Assembly (NCBI GenBank): GCA_026874595.1
Contig: CM049310.1
Location: 18,700,058-18,764,057 of the forward strand
Direction of reading: 5' to 3'
Source: Sipunculus nudus
Taxonomy: Eukaryota > Annelida > Sipuncula > Golfingiida > Sipunculidae
Length of the DNA stretch: 64,000 nucleotides
Shown here: positions 1-9,857 of the stretch, one piece after another
Layout of the letters: each line of letters begins with the position of its first letter
Position numbering within the stretch: position 1 is the stretch's first letter
Notes under the pieces: model-generated
Databases searched by the model: none
Seen by the model: only the letters and a program-made list of their open reading frames with translations
Told to the model about the DNA's origin: nothing
Program-made: the position numbers and the translations under genes

Positions 1-800
1 ATTTTTCAAGTTATCTTGCCTGAAAGAAATCTATACAGGAGCAGCGGCATGTCTTGCCAAAACCATAGTATCCCAAATTTGTCTATATACAATGAATTAA
101 CAGAGACAAACTATTATGAAGAATTAAAATGTCCTCTAAATAGAAATGTGTTTGGGTTTATTCCTAAAAAGATCTTTATTGTCATAGTTCTTGTAATTGA
201 TTTCCTTCATGGGCAGGAAGCAAGTCCCTCAGATAACTTGGTGGCTAGTCCATGTAGGCTTTTAAAGACCATCAACAGAAGTTCGAATTTACATCTTTGA
301 CAAATTGGTAACCAATGCAGGTTGTAAAGGGCATCAGATGCACTGTCAAACTTGCATATACCTAACACTACTTTGGCTGCAAGTTCTGTATTCGCTGAGC
401 CCGCTTATAGGTGGGAACTGGTAGAATTGTAAATATGGCATTGCCATAATCCAAAAGTGACATAAATAATGTCTGCACAGGTGTTTTACAAGAATCTGTA
501 CTCAGATATTTTCTCAATAGCAAAATATTTCTGAAATTTAAAGCAGCTTCATCACTCTTTTAATTATATGTTTTTTTTAAATTTAGTTTCTTTTCTGTTC
601 AAATTCCAAGGTATTTTATTTCATTACATTTCTTAACATGAGTATCTCCAACCATAATACAGGATGACTTGCACTTGGAGAGCTGTGAACGATGGCCAAT
701 CAATATGAATTCTGTTTTGTCATCATTCATTTTTAATCTTTTATACAATAATGCAACAGTGATAAGAAATTTCACATATCTTAGTTTAATTGACAGATAA
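1..800 (-). mobile_element. LINE fragment (CR1/Jockey-like reverse transcriptase, 3' part)
   Basis: This is a decayed non-LTR retrotransposon in the same orientation as the host gene. Reading the minus strand in broken frames gives the usual order of the ORF2 C-terminal half. Near 600-730 there is NDDKTEFILIGHRSQLSK followed by KYLGI. At about 400-490 there is LFMSLLDYGNAIFTILPVP then KRAQRIQN. At 240-340 there is ALYNLHWLPICQRCKFELL, and near 15-50 a degenerate AAP-type motif. In-frame stops (for example after RIQNLQPK) and frameshifts show it is inactive. It continues past the left window edge. Family placement comes from the general CR1/Jockey consensus. The right boundary is approximate and lies just before the splice donor of the exon at 818. 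Confidence 0.8.
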
Positions 801-817
801 ACAAGCATTCACTGTAC

Positions 818-964
818 CTTGCTGACCTGTTCATCAACCAATCCACCAATAATATACACTTTCTCTGGGTCAAGGTCAGTCAGGACATTTGGTGAATCGG
901 GAGAGAGGAACACAATGTGTGAGGACTCAAATATGTCAAGGTGACTAGATTCATGCATTTCAAC
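818..964 (-). CDS. TRMT10B: TRMT10B-like exon: SPOUT core with GGLVDE motif
   Basis: This internal coding exon has 49 codons and is phase 0 at both ends. The acceptor is TTTTTTATTTCAG and the donor AAG|GTACAGTG, read on the minus strand. It encodes HIVFLSPDSPNVLTDLDPEK then VYIIGGLVDEQ. This aligns without gaps to human TRMT10B (LVYLTPDSEHALEDVDLNKVYILGGLVDE region, from memory of the family). TRMT10 enzymes are SPOUT-fold, SAM-dependent methyltransferases that put a methyl on N1 of purine 9 in tRNA. The Asp in GGLVDE is the conserved acidic active-site residue of the Trm10 family. The last exons, carrying the rest of the SPOUT knot, lie beyond the left edge. A LINE fragment fills the start of the next intron. 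Confidence 0.93.
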
Positions 965-1386
965 CTGAAATAAAAAAGTATGGATTCCTAAAATAATGGA
1001 AAATCTTGATAAATTACACATAACATACACACACCCTGCATGTTAGTATATAATATTTTTTGTCAATGGTTAAACATGGTTTATGTTTTAACCTTTTTAA
1101 AAGCTACTGATAAAATGGTTCAGTATAATGATTTATTCTGAGAGTAAATACAAGTTCACAAATATAATTATATTAAAAGTATGAGGGACAATAATATACT
1201 GTTTCTGTTTCAAAAAAGGTCATATAGAGCTGTTAAAATCTGTTTAAGAATAGGATAAACCAACCAGTACTTTCAATCATTCATGATTACTGTGTATATA
1301 ACAGCTGTCAATGGATCCTCATGAATTTTTAGGACTGACCACAGACATGAAAATTATATGTTTTGTGAGACAAATCATCTGGAGAA
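965..1386. other. Intronic AT-rich sequence
   Basis: This short unique AT-rich intron segment lies between the TRMT10B-like exon at 818-964 and the 35-bp minisatellite. It contains the polypyrimidine tract and acceptor of that exon at its left side. I see no other feature. Confidence 0.6.
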
Positions 1387-2480
1387 CTTCACTGTGAATT
1401 CCTGGAAAACCTGGACTCTGACCTTACCATGAATTCCAGGAAGTGCTGGACTCTGACCTTACCATGAATTCAAGGAAGTGCTGGACTCTGACCTACCCTG
1501 AATTCCAGGAAGTGCTGGACTCTGACCTGACCATGAATTCCAGGAAGTGCTGGACTCTGACCTTACCATGAATTCCAGGAAGTGCTGGACTCTGACCTTA
1601 TCATGAATTCCAGGAAATGCTGGACTCTGACCTCACCATGAATTCCAGGAAGTGCTGGACTCTGACCTTACCCTGAATTCCAGGAAGTGCTGGACTCTGA
1701 CCTTACCATGAATTCCAGAAAGTGCTGGATTCTGACCTTACCATGAATTCCAGGAAGTGCTGGACTCTGACCTTACCATGAATTCCAGGAAATGCTGGAC
1801 TCTGACCTCACCATGAATTCCAGGAAGTGCTGGACTCTGACCTCACAATGAATTCCTGGAAGTGCTGGACTCTGACCTTACCATGAATTCCAGAAAGTGC
1901 TGGATTCTGACCTTACCATGAAAGACGGGAAGCTCTGGACTCAAACCTTACCATGAATTCTTGGAAGCCCTGGGCCTGAACTTCCCAAAAATTCCTGGAA
2001 GTGCCGGACTCTGACCTTACCATGAATTCCAGGAAGTGCTGGACTCTGACCTCACCATGAATTCCTGGAAGTGCTGGACTCCGACCTTACCATGAATTCC
2101 AGGAAGTGCTGGATTCTGACCTGACCATGAAAGACAGGAAGCTCTGGACTCAAACCTTACCATGAATTCTTGGAAGCCCTGGGCCTGAACTTCCCAAAAA
2201 TTCCTGGAAGTGCTGGACTCTGACCTTACCATTAATTCTTGGAAGCTCTAGGCTCTGACCTTACCATGAATTCTTGGAAGCCCTAGGCTCTAAACTGACC
2301 ATAAATGTCTGGAAGCACTGGCCTCTGGTCATGACCTTACCATGAATTCCTGGAAGCCCTAGGCTCTGACCGTACCATTAATTCTTGGAAGCCCTGGGCT
2401 CTGACCTTACCATGATTTCCTAGAATCCCTAGGCTTTAAACTGACCATGAATTTCTGGAAGCTCTGGCCTCTGACCTTAC
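1387..2480 (-). repeat. 35-bp minisatellite built from an exon/5' splice-site junction
   Basis: About 30 tandem copies of a 35-bp unit lie in the intron directly downstream (minus strand) of the exon at 2481-2633. In sense orientation a typical unit reads CCAGGGCTTCCAGGAATTC then ATGGTAAGGTCAGAG. That is the last ~20 coding bases of the exon (codons for GFQEFM), the donor GTAAGG, and the first intron bases. Roughly half the copies keep an intact GTAAGG. Others carry GTGAGG, GTCAGG or ATAAGG. Copies next to the exon keep the exon-like GGGCTTCC (or AGGGCTTCC), while distant ones have drifted to an AGCACTTCC type. A four- to five-unit block is itself duplicated (about 1880-2000 and 2090-2220), so the array grew by repeated unequal exchange. 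Confidence 0.93.
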
Positions 2481-2633
2481 CATGAATTCCTGGAAGCCCT
2501 GGTGTTTACGGATACATTCTGTATAGATGTGTCCTTTTTTGTTGAGACCAGTGAAGTAGAGATGTGCTGGAGATGGGGACTTCTTGTTAGCGCCATAAAG
2601 ACGACCTACTTGCTGGGCCAATTTGCTGCATTC
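2481..2633 (-). CDS. TRMT10B: TRMT10B-like exon: QVGRLYGANKK segment
   Basis: This internal exon has 51 codons and is phase 0 at both ends. The acceptor is CCTTTCCAG|GAATGC and the donor TTCATG|GTAAGG. It encodes KLAQQVGRLYGANKK, LYFTGLNKKGHIYTECIRK and HQGFQEFM. These match the human TRMT10B segments LAGQIRRLYGSNKK and LYEECVRMNDGF more closely than TRMT10A or C. The boundary M|V with the next exon (818-964) is supported by a gap-free alignment across the junction. Its last 20 or so bases and donor are the apparent seed of the adjacent minisatellite. If the true donor were skipped, the frame would run on into the first repeats for a few codons. Confidence 0.93.
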
Positions 2634-2985
2634 CTGGAAAGGTTGATGTGATGAAATAACATATAATATTCAGCAAAAAAAATAGCACCAACTGGTTGTA
2701 TATGATTTGTTTGATAAAAATTAACATATCAGTATTACATCTCTCCATATTTCACTAATTGGTTTAATTAATCAAGCAAACTACCTGTTTGCATATATCA
2801 TGTTTAAAAGATCTGGGTGAATGAATTAAATATCCTGGCAGCTTGAAACAGTATCAGAAATAAACAGCAGAAAGCTGGAGAATAACTGGTATAAACTGTA
2901 TCAGTTTGGCCAAGTTTTTTAGTGAAGGTAGTTCTGTGGAATCAAAATTGGCACAAAGAAGACACGTAGTGAAATACAACAAATA
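2634..2985. other. Intronic unique sequence
   Basis: AT-rich intron between the exon at 2481-2633 and the Tigger/pogo-like element. It holds the acceptor region of that exon. Nothing else is recognisable. Confidence 0.6.
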
Positions 2986-4201
2986 CAGTGGAACCCCACA
3001 ATTACGACCACCCTGGGGACTGAGCAAAGTGGTCGTAATTTGGGGCTGGTCGTATTTGTAAAACTCTTACCGTGGTCACATATAACACGCTGATATTTAA
3101 TGTGTATCAGAGTTAATCTATTGCATATCTTTAATGTGAATTATAACAAAATATTTTACTTAGCGGAGGACCCTTATTATGAATGTTTTTTTGTGTGTGT
3201 GTAGCTGAACATATTTATTCATGATAAAATGAATATACATGTACACATACGTAGTGACTGATGATTAACAAATAATAACACTAAGGCAATACGATTACAA
3301 CCTACTGAATGCATATTGAACATACTACGTGGCTGTCATATATTTAGCCTTACGCTTGAGTATATATTGCGTGCACTTGAGTTTTCCCGACGCTTAACTG
3401 CTGAGCCATTTGGTGCTGACTGCGCGTGATGTTGCCGCCTTGATTAACGCCACTTTATCCTTCAAGGAGAGCTCTTTCAGAGTCCTAACAGCAAGCAATT
3501 TAAATGCAAACTTAACCAGTAGAGAAATAAACTGACAACGATCTATTAGAAAAGGCAAGTTAATGTGAGGGATTTTCCCCCCATGCAAGCTTTATTTATA
3601 CATTTTACTGACTGTTCAATACATAGTGTCATTAACGTATGAACACATTTAAGATTAACTAGGTCATTAATTTTACCAATGAGGATCGAACAATATGTGA
3701 TGAGTTGAAATATTAAGCCCGCAACCCAACACTTAGGGTAGCTGTAATACAGGTGATCACTGAGGGGCAATTAGCATCTGACCCCAGGTCAGACCATCTC
3801 ATTTAGTAATCAGGCCGATGGTCACCCTCTTTGATCTATAACCTACACCTCAACGAGTCTCAGCGAAGACACCGAGTCGGGAAGATATGCGGGACCAGAT
3901 TAACACTCGGGTTAAGAAACCTTGTTACCCGCTTTGATCTTTCGTTAAGGCTCCTGTGACAAGACGCAGCCATTGACTCGTGACAAATGTTGTTTCAGTA
4001 CTTCTCGGCGGTGGTCGCATTAGCGGGGTCGCATTAGCGCTGGGGCCAGGAAATCTGGTCGTAATTCTGAATTCAGGGGTGGTCGTAATTTTGAGTCATT
4101 TTTAAACATAAATAAACTAAAAAAAATTCGGGACCAAGCAAAATGGTCGTAATTGTGGGGTGGTCGCAATTGTGGGGTGGTCACAAGGCGGGGTTCCACT
4201 G
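2986..4201 (-). mobile_element. Tigger/pogo-like DNA transposon remnant (TA target site)
   Basis: The terminal inverted repeats begin CAGTGGAACCCC and end GGGGTTCCACTG, flanked by TA on both sides (2984-2985 and 4202-4203). Subterminal blocks repeat GGTCGTAATT-type words. The minus strand near 3430-3510 still encodes a short run ELSLKDKVALIKA, resembling the N-terminal CENP-B-type helix-turn-helix of pogo/Tigger transposases. No catalytic DDD domain remains at this 1.2-kb length, so the copy is non-autonomous. It lies wholly inside the intron between the exons at 2481 and 4301. The superfamily call rests on the TIR start, the TA duplication and the HTH trace. Confidence 0.75.
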
Positions 4202-4300
4202 TACAATTAATCTAACCTAACTGCAAAGTAAATTTGCTGCATGTCAATTTATATCTTGTTTTATGTTGAGTTTAACCAACAAAATAATACATGTCTGTAC

Positions 4301-4428
4301 CTTCTGAGTCATGAATTCATCCATACTTAGGTCTATACAGATCCTCTGTCCTGTTGCCATGGCAGCTCTGCACTTCTCATTGGTGAGTTCCTTCATCTGT
4401 AGCTTGGACAGTCTCTCTGTGAGATCTA
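4301..4428 (-). CDS. TRMT10B: TRMT10B-like exon: RICIDLSMDEFM segment
   Basis: This internal exon completes a split codon (G|TA, Val) and ends in phase 0 at CAGAAG|GTACAG. It encodes DLTERLSKLQMKELTNEK and GQRICIDLSMDEFMTQK. The latter is the first beta strand of the TRMT10 SPOUT domain (human TRMT10B RLCIDLSMTHYMSKK). The acceptor TTTTGCTGAAG|TAGATC has a modest pyrimidine tract, but it is the only one that keeps the frame from the exon at 4856. The splice to the next exon gives QK|ECSKLA, matching KKELSRLA in human TRMT10B. Confidence 0.92.
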
Positions 4429-4563
4429 CTTCAGCAAAATGAAAGATGAAAAAAGTCAGAAACCATATGAACACATTAGAAGAAGAACACATAATTTACA
4501 GAAAAGGGTCCATTTTATACAAAAGAATGTTTTATTTATGTTATATTAATTATAAGGTCATAG

Positions 4564-4672
4564 TCCTGGGCTTCCAAGAATTCATGGTAAGGTCAGAGCC
4601 CAGGACTCCCAGGAATTCATGGTAAGGTCAGATTCTAGGGCTTCCAGGAATTCATGATAAGGTCAGAGATCA
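4564..4672 (+). repeat. Three inverted copies of the 35-bp splice-junction repeat
   Basis: Three consecutive copies of the same unit (CTTCCAGGAATTCATGGTAA type, followed by GGTCAGA) lie in the intron between the exons at 4856 and 4301. They are on the plus strand, opposite to the main array at 1387-2480. They are therefore antisense relative to the pre-mRNA. The third copy has GATAAGG instead of GGTAAGG. Together with the main array they form an inverted pair that brackets the exons at 4301-4428 and 2481-2633. Confidence 0.9.
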
Positions 4673-4855
4673 TGGCTCTGTACTTTATATACATTTAGTT
4701 ATTTGTCATTTCTGAAGCTCAGCCGTTAATGCCTACCTAAATAATTAAATTACATATTCTTCAGGCTTGCCAGACTTAATTTATGATAATGCTAACTGCA
4801 TGCCCACAGTTACTATTATGATTTCTTTCAAGTAATGTTGATCCTTGTTATCTAC

Positions 4856-4985
4856 CTTGTGTATTACTGGCTTGACTTTTCTCTTCTGCTTTCCTCTGTT
4901 TTCTTTCCTCTTTCTTTCTTTTTCTCTTCATCCTTCGTCCTCTTAATGTCAATTCATATCTCTTTAATTTACGTTCAACATTTTT
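4856..4985 (-). CDS. TRMT10B: TRMT10B-like exon: basic N-terminal region
   Basis: This 130-bp exon starts in phase 0 after GTACTTTGCAG and ends in phase 1 at CAAG|GTAGAT. It encodes KNVERKLKRYELTLRGRR then MKRKRKKEERKQRKAEEK. This Lys/Arg-rich tRNA-binding segment matches the order and spacing of human TRMT10B (SKNVQRKQRHWEK then KKSKRKQEKERRKANR). The phase-0 start and the exon-edge residue before KNVE fit a splice from the exon at 18244, which ends PALS. An ATG lies inside (MKRKRK), but the homologous residues before it argue that the true start is further upstream. Confidence 0.88.
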
Positions 4986-6219
4986 CTGCAAAGTACACAT
5001 TGCTGCTTTTTAATGGACTACAGTCATTTCAGCCAACAAGGATGGATATTTTGCATTTTACAAACAAAATTATATTCTTCCATTGTGGCAATAGTATACA
5101 TATTGTCAACACCATTTAGAGTGGTGCTACCACCTAAGAAATATTGTTAAATGCATAAATTAATACATAAAATATCCACTAGAGGACACAAGAATGTTTA
5201 TTCAAGCCAATTCAAACAAAAATGTAAACGTTGAATTTGTTGAATTAATGTCCCCCACTTTGGCTCTTGTTGTCTTTCATGCTTGATAAGCAACCAATAT
5301 TATGACGTGGAGAAATCTTGAGGGCACATCCACTATGACATGTGGGGACATCTGCAGGCGACCATAAAAAAATAAAACACATTGAGAAACTGGACCAAAT
5401 TGCACTTTGCCATGTGGAGACATCTGCAGGCGAACATTAAAACTAAAACATTGAGAAATTGGACCAAAATTAGATAAATTTGTTTTTGAGCTGGAGAGAA
5501 TTATTTTTCAAATACACTCAAAACCAATCCCAACCAAGGTATGCATGAGAAAAATCACTGGCCAAAATTTGAATGAAATTGGATACAATTTAGGAAAGTT
5601 ATTGCACGGAAATGAAAAACCTTACAGACAGACAGAAGGACAGACAGATGGGGACAGCTAGACAAACCCAAATCAATGTCCCTCGCTTCCTAGGAGCGGG
5701 GGACAAAAAAAATTTTAAACAGAAGAAAGGGATTGGAAACCTGGATAAGATATTGGCATTCCAAAAAAAAAAAAAAACTATTCCTAATTCAAATCAGCAC
5801 CAATGTTGAATTGGTACTTTCTGGCACATGGAAAGACATGAGGTGATTAATGTATATATGTAATGAATAGTAAGTATATGATTAAAATAGCAATTATGAT
5901 TACCAAAATAAGCACATAATTGATTATTACCACATAACTGATTATGTTTACTGTATGATTCCTTCAAAAAGTAAACATGATTACAGCAACAATTAGAAAC
6001 CCTTATATATTGTCAAAAGGCAACACAGGAAATTCATAAGCTAACCCTATTTCAAATGCATCAAAGAAAAAAAAAGTGACCCATTGGTCATGATGCTCAG
6101 CTGACTCGGAAGACATTCACTAAAGAAATTTTATCATCTAAATGCCACATTTTGTGGTGGTATCAGCATTCAACAAGAAGAAAAAGTTTCACAAAAATAT
6201 GTCCCGCCATTCCCAAATA
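4986..6219. other. Intron start with one Helentron-like repeat
   Basis: This is the left end of the 13.3-kb interval between the TRMT10B-like exon at 4856 and the linker exon at 18244. Apart from the repeat at 5249-5705 it is AT-rich. Near 6075-6110 it carries a CCCATTGGTCATGATGCTCA word, a diverged copy of the left end of the CAGCTGA repeat family. I looked on the minus strand for a Cys-rich DUS1L tail or a TRMT10B first exon and saw none. Confidence 0.6.
5249..5705. mobile_element. Helentron/HINE-like repeat, TGTCCCCC family
   Basis: The left arm TGTCCCCCACTT (5249-5260) is mirrored by a right-end hairpin at 5677-5705 (TGTCCCTCGCTT / AGGAGCGGGGGACA). An A-run follows the hairpin. Between them sit two copies of a core word containing ACATCTGCAGGCGA, and an ACAGACAGACAG-type microsatellite directly before the hairpin. 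The layout is left arm, tandem core, simple repeat, then right hairpin. The same layout recurs in several larger repeats of this window. The family label is by analogy. Confidence 0.6.
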
Positions 6220-6223
6220 ATAC

Positions 6224-6985
6224 TGATACAATGTGGGGTCGGGGATGTCCCCACACTGTATCACAAGCAGTTGCTGATGCGCGTGGCTGACAATGTTCCA
6301 AGACCAATTTGATGATAGAAGCCTTTATTCACAGGACAGAGTCTGGGCCAGTCTTTGCTGGGGCCCTGCAGTGCCCAGCTAGACATGGTCCCTCTCTCTC
6401 TCTCTCTGAGAGAGCCGCCCAGTCTCCCTGACTCACTCTCTCTCTCTCTCTCTCTCTGACTCTCTGTGCGCACTACAGATAGTTTTGTTACAGAGCTTTC
6501 ACGTGACATATGAGATGTACATATCCATATTTCTGCATTTCGTCATAAAAGCTAAACCTCATTGGATGACCCAAAGTAGGTCACAATTACATCAGAGTTA
6601 TAAGTGTTCCTCCTACTTTCGTGAGATCTGATTCGACAAAAGTTCTATGGAAAATCCCAAGTCTGACCTGACATGCATCCAGTTATAGACTGACCTACAG
6701 TGCAATTTCCAAACTCGTATAAACATAATCTGCCTGCCTCATCATAGAAACCAATTTAGAGCTAATTTTTGAGAGTACATTTAGGCTTTACAAACATACT
6801 GAATTATCATTAGATACTTGGTTGTCTGATGAACATTAATTTCCTTTGGCTCTGTCTGAATATCGGAACAGACTGAAACCAAGATTGATTTTTATTTGCC
6901 TCTAAAGTAAGTTTTAGATGAAATATTAAAATATTCCTTTAAATATATGTCAAGTCACATATACACCCTTTCCTACTCCATAACA
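6224..6985 (-). repeat. LTR (3' LTR in element orientation)
   Basis: This 762-bp long terminal repeat contains (CT)n tracts at about 6390-6460 and an AATAAA signal on the minus strand at 6324-6329. Its outer edge is a hairpin: 6224-6238 pairs with 6249-6263 (one mismatch) around a 10-nt loop. A minus-strand frame through the (CT)n tract encodes low-complexity RERERESES residues and is not considered a gene. Confidence 0.9.
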
Positions 6986-9857
6986 TATCCCTCTGGCATT
7001 CAGAATGAGGCTCCGGCCTCATGGGCTAAGTCAGAGAAAAATTTAGTTATTTCAAGAAGGATAACTGGAATGTAGATGACAGAAATACATTATGTGTAAG
7101 GATCAAGATATACTGCTTAAGTCTGTATTTACTGCAAGATCAGGTCCCATAATAGTGGATAGAACTATATATTTAGCTAGCACAAGGGAAATGTGATGGA
7201 TATATGTCGGTAGAGAGTAAAGTATTACATCACTGATGTGGGTTGTGATGGAATTACACAGATCAATATAGATGTGGGATACATGAACATGTCACATTTC
7301 CAGATGTTACAGTGTAAGGAATTTGAGGAAGTGCCTATTGGAAATTTTTGTAGTAGTACAACCACAATGCTGTAGCAATAGCTAAATAAGCTGAGAAACT
7401 ACATATATAAGTCTATAGCTATACCTATATGTTCTAAAGACAATTTTTTTTTGTGAATTGACAATCCTAAACATTATCTAGAAGATAAAATGCTGATTTG
7501 TATAAGGAATCAGGAACAACATCGCAACTATGATGACATTATTTGACATCCTAATATAAGCATTAAACATTAGATTATATAAGTATGACAGCATCTAAGT
7601 AGAATCAATAAATAAATATCTTAATAGATATGATTATAGCATCATGTTCATATTGAATGCACAGCTAGAATATATACAAGTACTATGCATACCGTGTAAG
7701 CAATGGAATAATTCAAAGTATGTGAACCATTCTACCATACAGTAAGTGATGTTACATAAAGATGTTCTGTCGAACAGCAATATGCATTACCAATTATAAC
7801 AAGTGAATTAGCAATGCCTGTAGCTAAACATATAATTCCTATGGAAAAAGTGATCATGAATTCCTAATCTGACAAAGTTTATACTCTTGAGCCTAAGAGC
7901 TTAACATATACACATGTACATGACTATCTGCTCTGTGTGTTGATCAGTACCAATGATTCAAAATACATCATGGCTTTCATACATGCCATTGGGACAAGTT
8001 GACTTGTGAAAAATGGAAGGTGGATTTGCTAATTATCCTTTAGCATTACACAACTGGTGTACCTTACCAGCAAATAAGTACATGACAGAATGATGTCATT
8101 CCTAACGATAGAGGAATGTTGTACATATATTCCCATTTATTACCCATTTTCTGTGCAGGAGCAAGGCGAAAGTTTTGTAAAAACGTGATGATAATGAAAA
8201 TAAATCCCTGACAGTTGCATGTATCAATCTAGACCATATGGATTTTGATGGTAATTTTATTGTGAGCTCATTATGTGTAAGATCAAACATACATCTGTAG
8301 AGTGATGATTTAAAATAAATGTTTAATGTTAATGATCAAAATCCTTGTCACTCCACATTTTGGTTTATGGGTTAACAGTATCATGAATGCATGACCAGAA
8401 TGCATTTGCTCATGATACATGTCTGACATAGTACGCGTGAATGTGAATTCCTGTGCTAACCTTCATATCTTGCCTGGCATTTCCAGCTATTAATGAGGTT
8501 AAACATATCAAACCCTTGTTTGAGGCAATAATGTGACCACAGGTCAGTGCATTATTGACTGTTGGAGTAATCACACTCCCCAGTTTGTCCAAATTCCCTA
8601 TATATTGGGGGGCTTCCAATGAACCCGTGTTTTAGGACCAAACTGTAACAATTGAAAATAAGCATCGCATTGTGCTTTGGTGACACAATGTGCTACCATT
8701 CCATTAAATTTATAGCCAAGAGAGCATTATGATAACCATTGATTTGGTATGGAACAACACATGAGAAAATCTCAATATAAATGAATGCTAACATGCTGAT
8801 GGCTTTGCATATTGCTCTACTCTAGGAATTATTGTATTAAAATCAATACAGCCATTTGTGACATTGCATATTAACAACTGAGATAGACATAACTGCATCA
8901 ATCTAACATTGACAGTTCTACACTGTTTAATGTGGTTTTTGTAACAATTATTCCATGCATACCATATCAATAAGATAAAGACACACTATAAATTATATCA
9001 TTTTACAATTATGACACATCAATAAGAGAAAGTTATAGTGTACTGCATACATATTTTTTTTGTTTACAACATATACATGCAAAATGTTATGAAATGCCCC
9101 AAATTTTGCATTGGGTATTTAAAATTCAGAGTCTCTGGTGTATGTTTCATTACCTCAGAAAATCTTGGGATCTTTGGGTCTTCAGATATCTTCTCTGCTG
9201 GCTTGGCTTCTTTTTCTGCCTGGAGTCATGGTATGGAAGGTGATGCAGAAGATAGCGGTAGAACGGCGACTCTGCTTCTAGTAGTTGCAGGAACATAGCG
9301 AGGAACTTGTTGTGAGATAACACACAGTGCACGTGGTATTGCCAGTAGTATTGTTGACATAGGCCTGAAGCTGGCTTGTCCCGATATTGATTATTTTTTG
9401 GTGGCTGGTCAGGAACAATGATGATCTCATGTTGAGATATCACAGCACTTTTTTTAGCGAAAAATGTCATTTTTGCAACTTGAAGTCACGGTTAAAGCAA
9501 TATGCTGATTTATAGAGTCCTTTTGGTTTAAAGATACAGAGAGAGTCTTTGATCTTCTCAAGCAGAGCACTGAGAAACTGCAGCCAAGTTAAAGTTTGAA
9601 GAGAGAGTTCATAGCCAAGTTTGATACCTTCAGCAGAAGAGATGACATTCTTGATGTTAGGCTGTGATCCAGTACCTGGGTGAGGTTCTGGTGCATGGGT
9701 TGGAAGACCAGTCAATGGCACCTGTGGCTGTGAGGGGGGGGGGGTCTTTATTCTTCACCCTAGCTGGCAGCATTGTTGGTTTTTCTGGCGCTGATGTGCT
9801 GGAAGTGAATCCCGGTTCATCCACCATAATGATACAGGACCCGGTTCTCCACCAAAA
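6986..9857 (-). other. LTR element interior, no recognisable pol
   Basis: This AT-rich internal region is 2.87 kb long. On the minus strand, frames near 9467-9721 and 9150-9470 are open for 84 and 106 codons without similarity I can name. The remainder is closed by stops. No YXDD, DTG or HHCC motif is visible. The element must therefore depend on enzymes supplied elsewhere. Confidence 0.65.
9811..9854 (-). promoter_or_regulatory. Duplicated primer-binding-site region
   Basis: On the plus strand two blocks read CCCGGTTCATCCACCA (9811-9826) and CCCGGTTCTCCACCA (9840-9854). Each looks like the 3' end of a tRNA including CCA. Each is followed, after 3 nt, by TGATACA, the terminal LTR sequence. 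In element orientation this gives LTR end, PBS, a second LTR-end heptamer and a second PBS. The upstream copy extends further like a tRNA (GAATCCCGGTTCATCCACCA) and may be the ancestral site. I could not assign the tRNA. Confidence 0.65.

Noticed and set aside
838-880. TCAAGGTCA nuclear-receptor motif in the TRMT10B exon
   Set aside because: The bases encode the conserved LTDLDPEK residues, so the motif is explained by coding constraint.
2017-2232. Minus-strand frame with repeated FQEFMVRSE residues
   Set aside because: It is a translation of the minisatellite. FQEFM is copied from the real exon and VRSE comes from the donor and intron bases.
1387-2480. CRISPR-like array (35-bp repeats)
   Set aside because: Units are directly adjacent with no unique spacers, lie in a eukaryotic intron and match the neighbouring exon end. 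It is a minisatellite.
6261-6509. 82-codon frame (MSRESSVTK...), present twice with 9895-10143
   Set aside because: Both copies lie in the LTRs and owe their length to the (CT)n tract. They are the duplicated LTR, not a paralogous gene.
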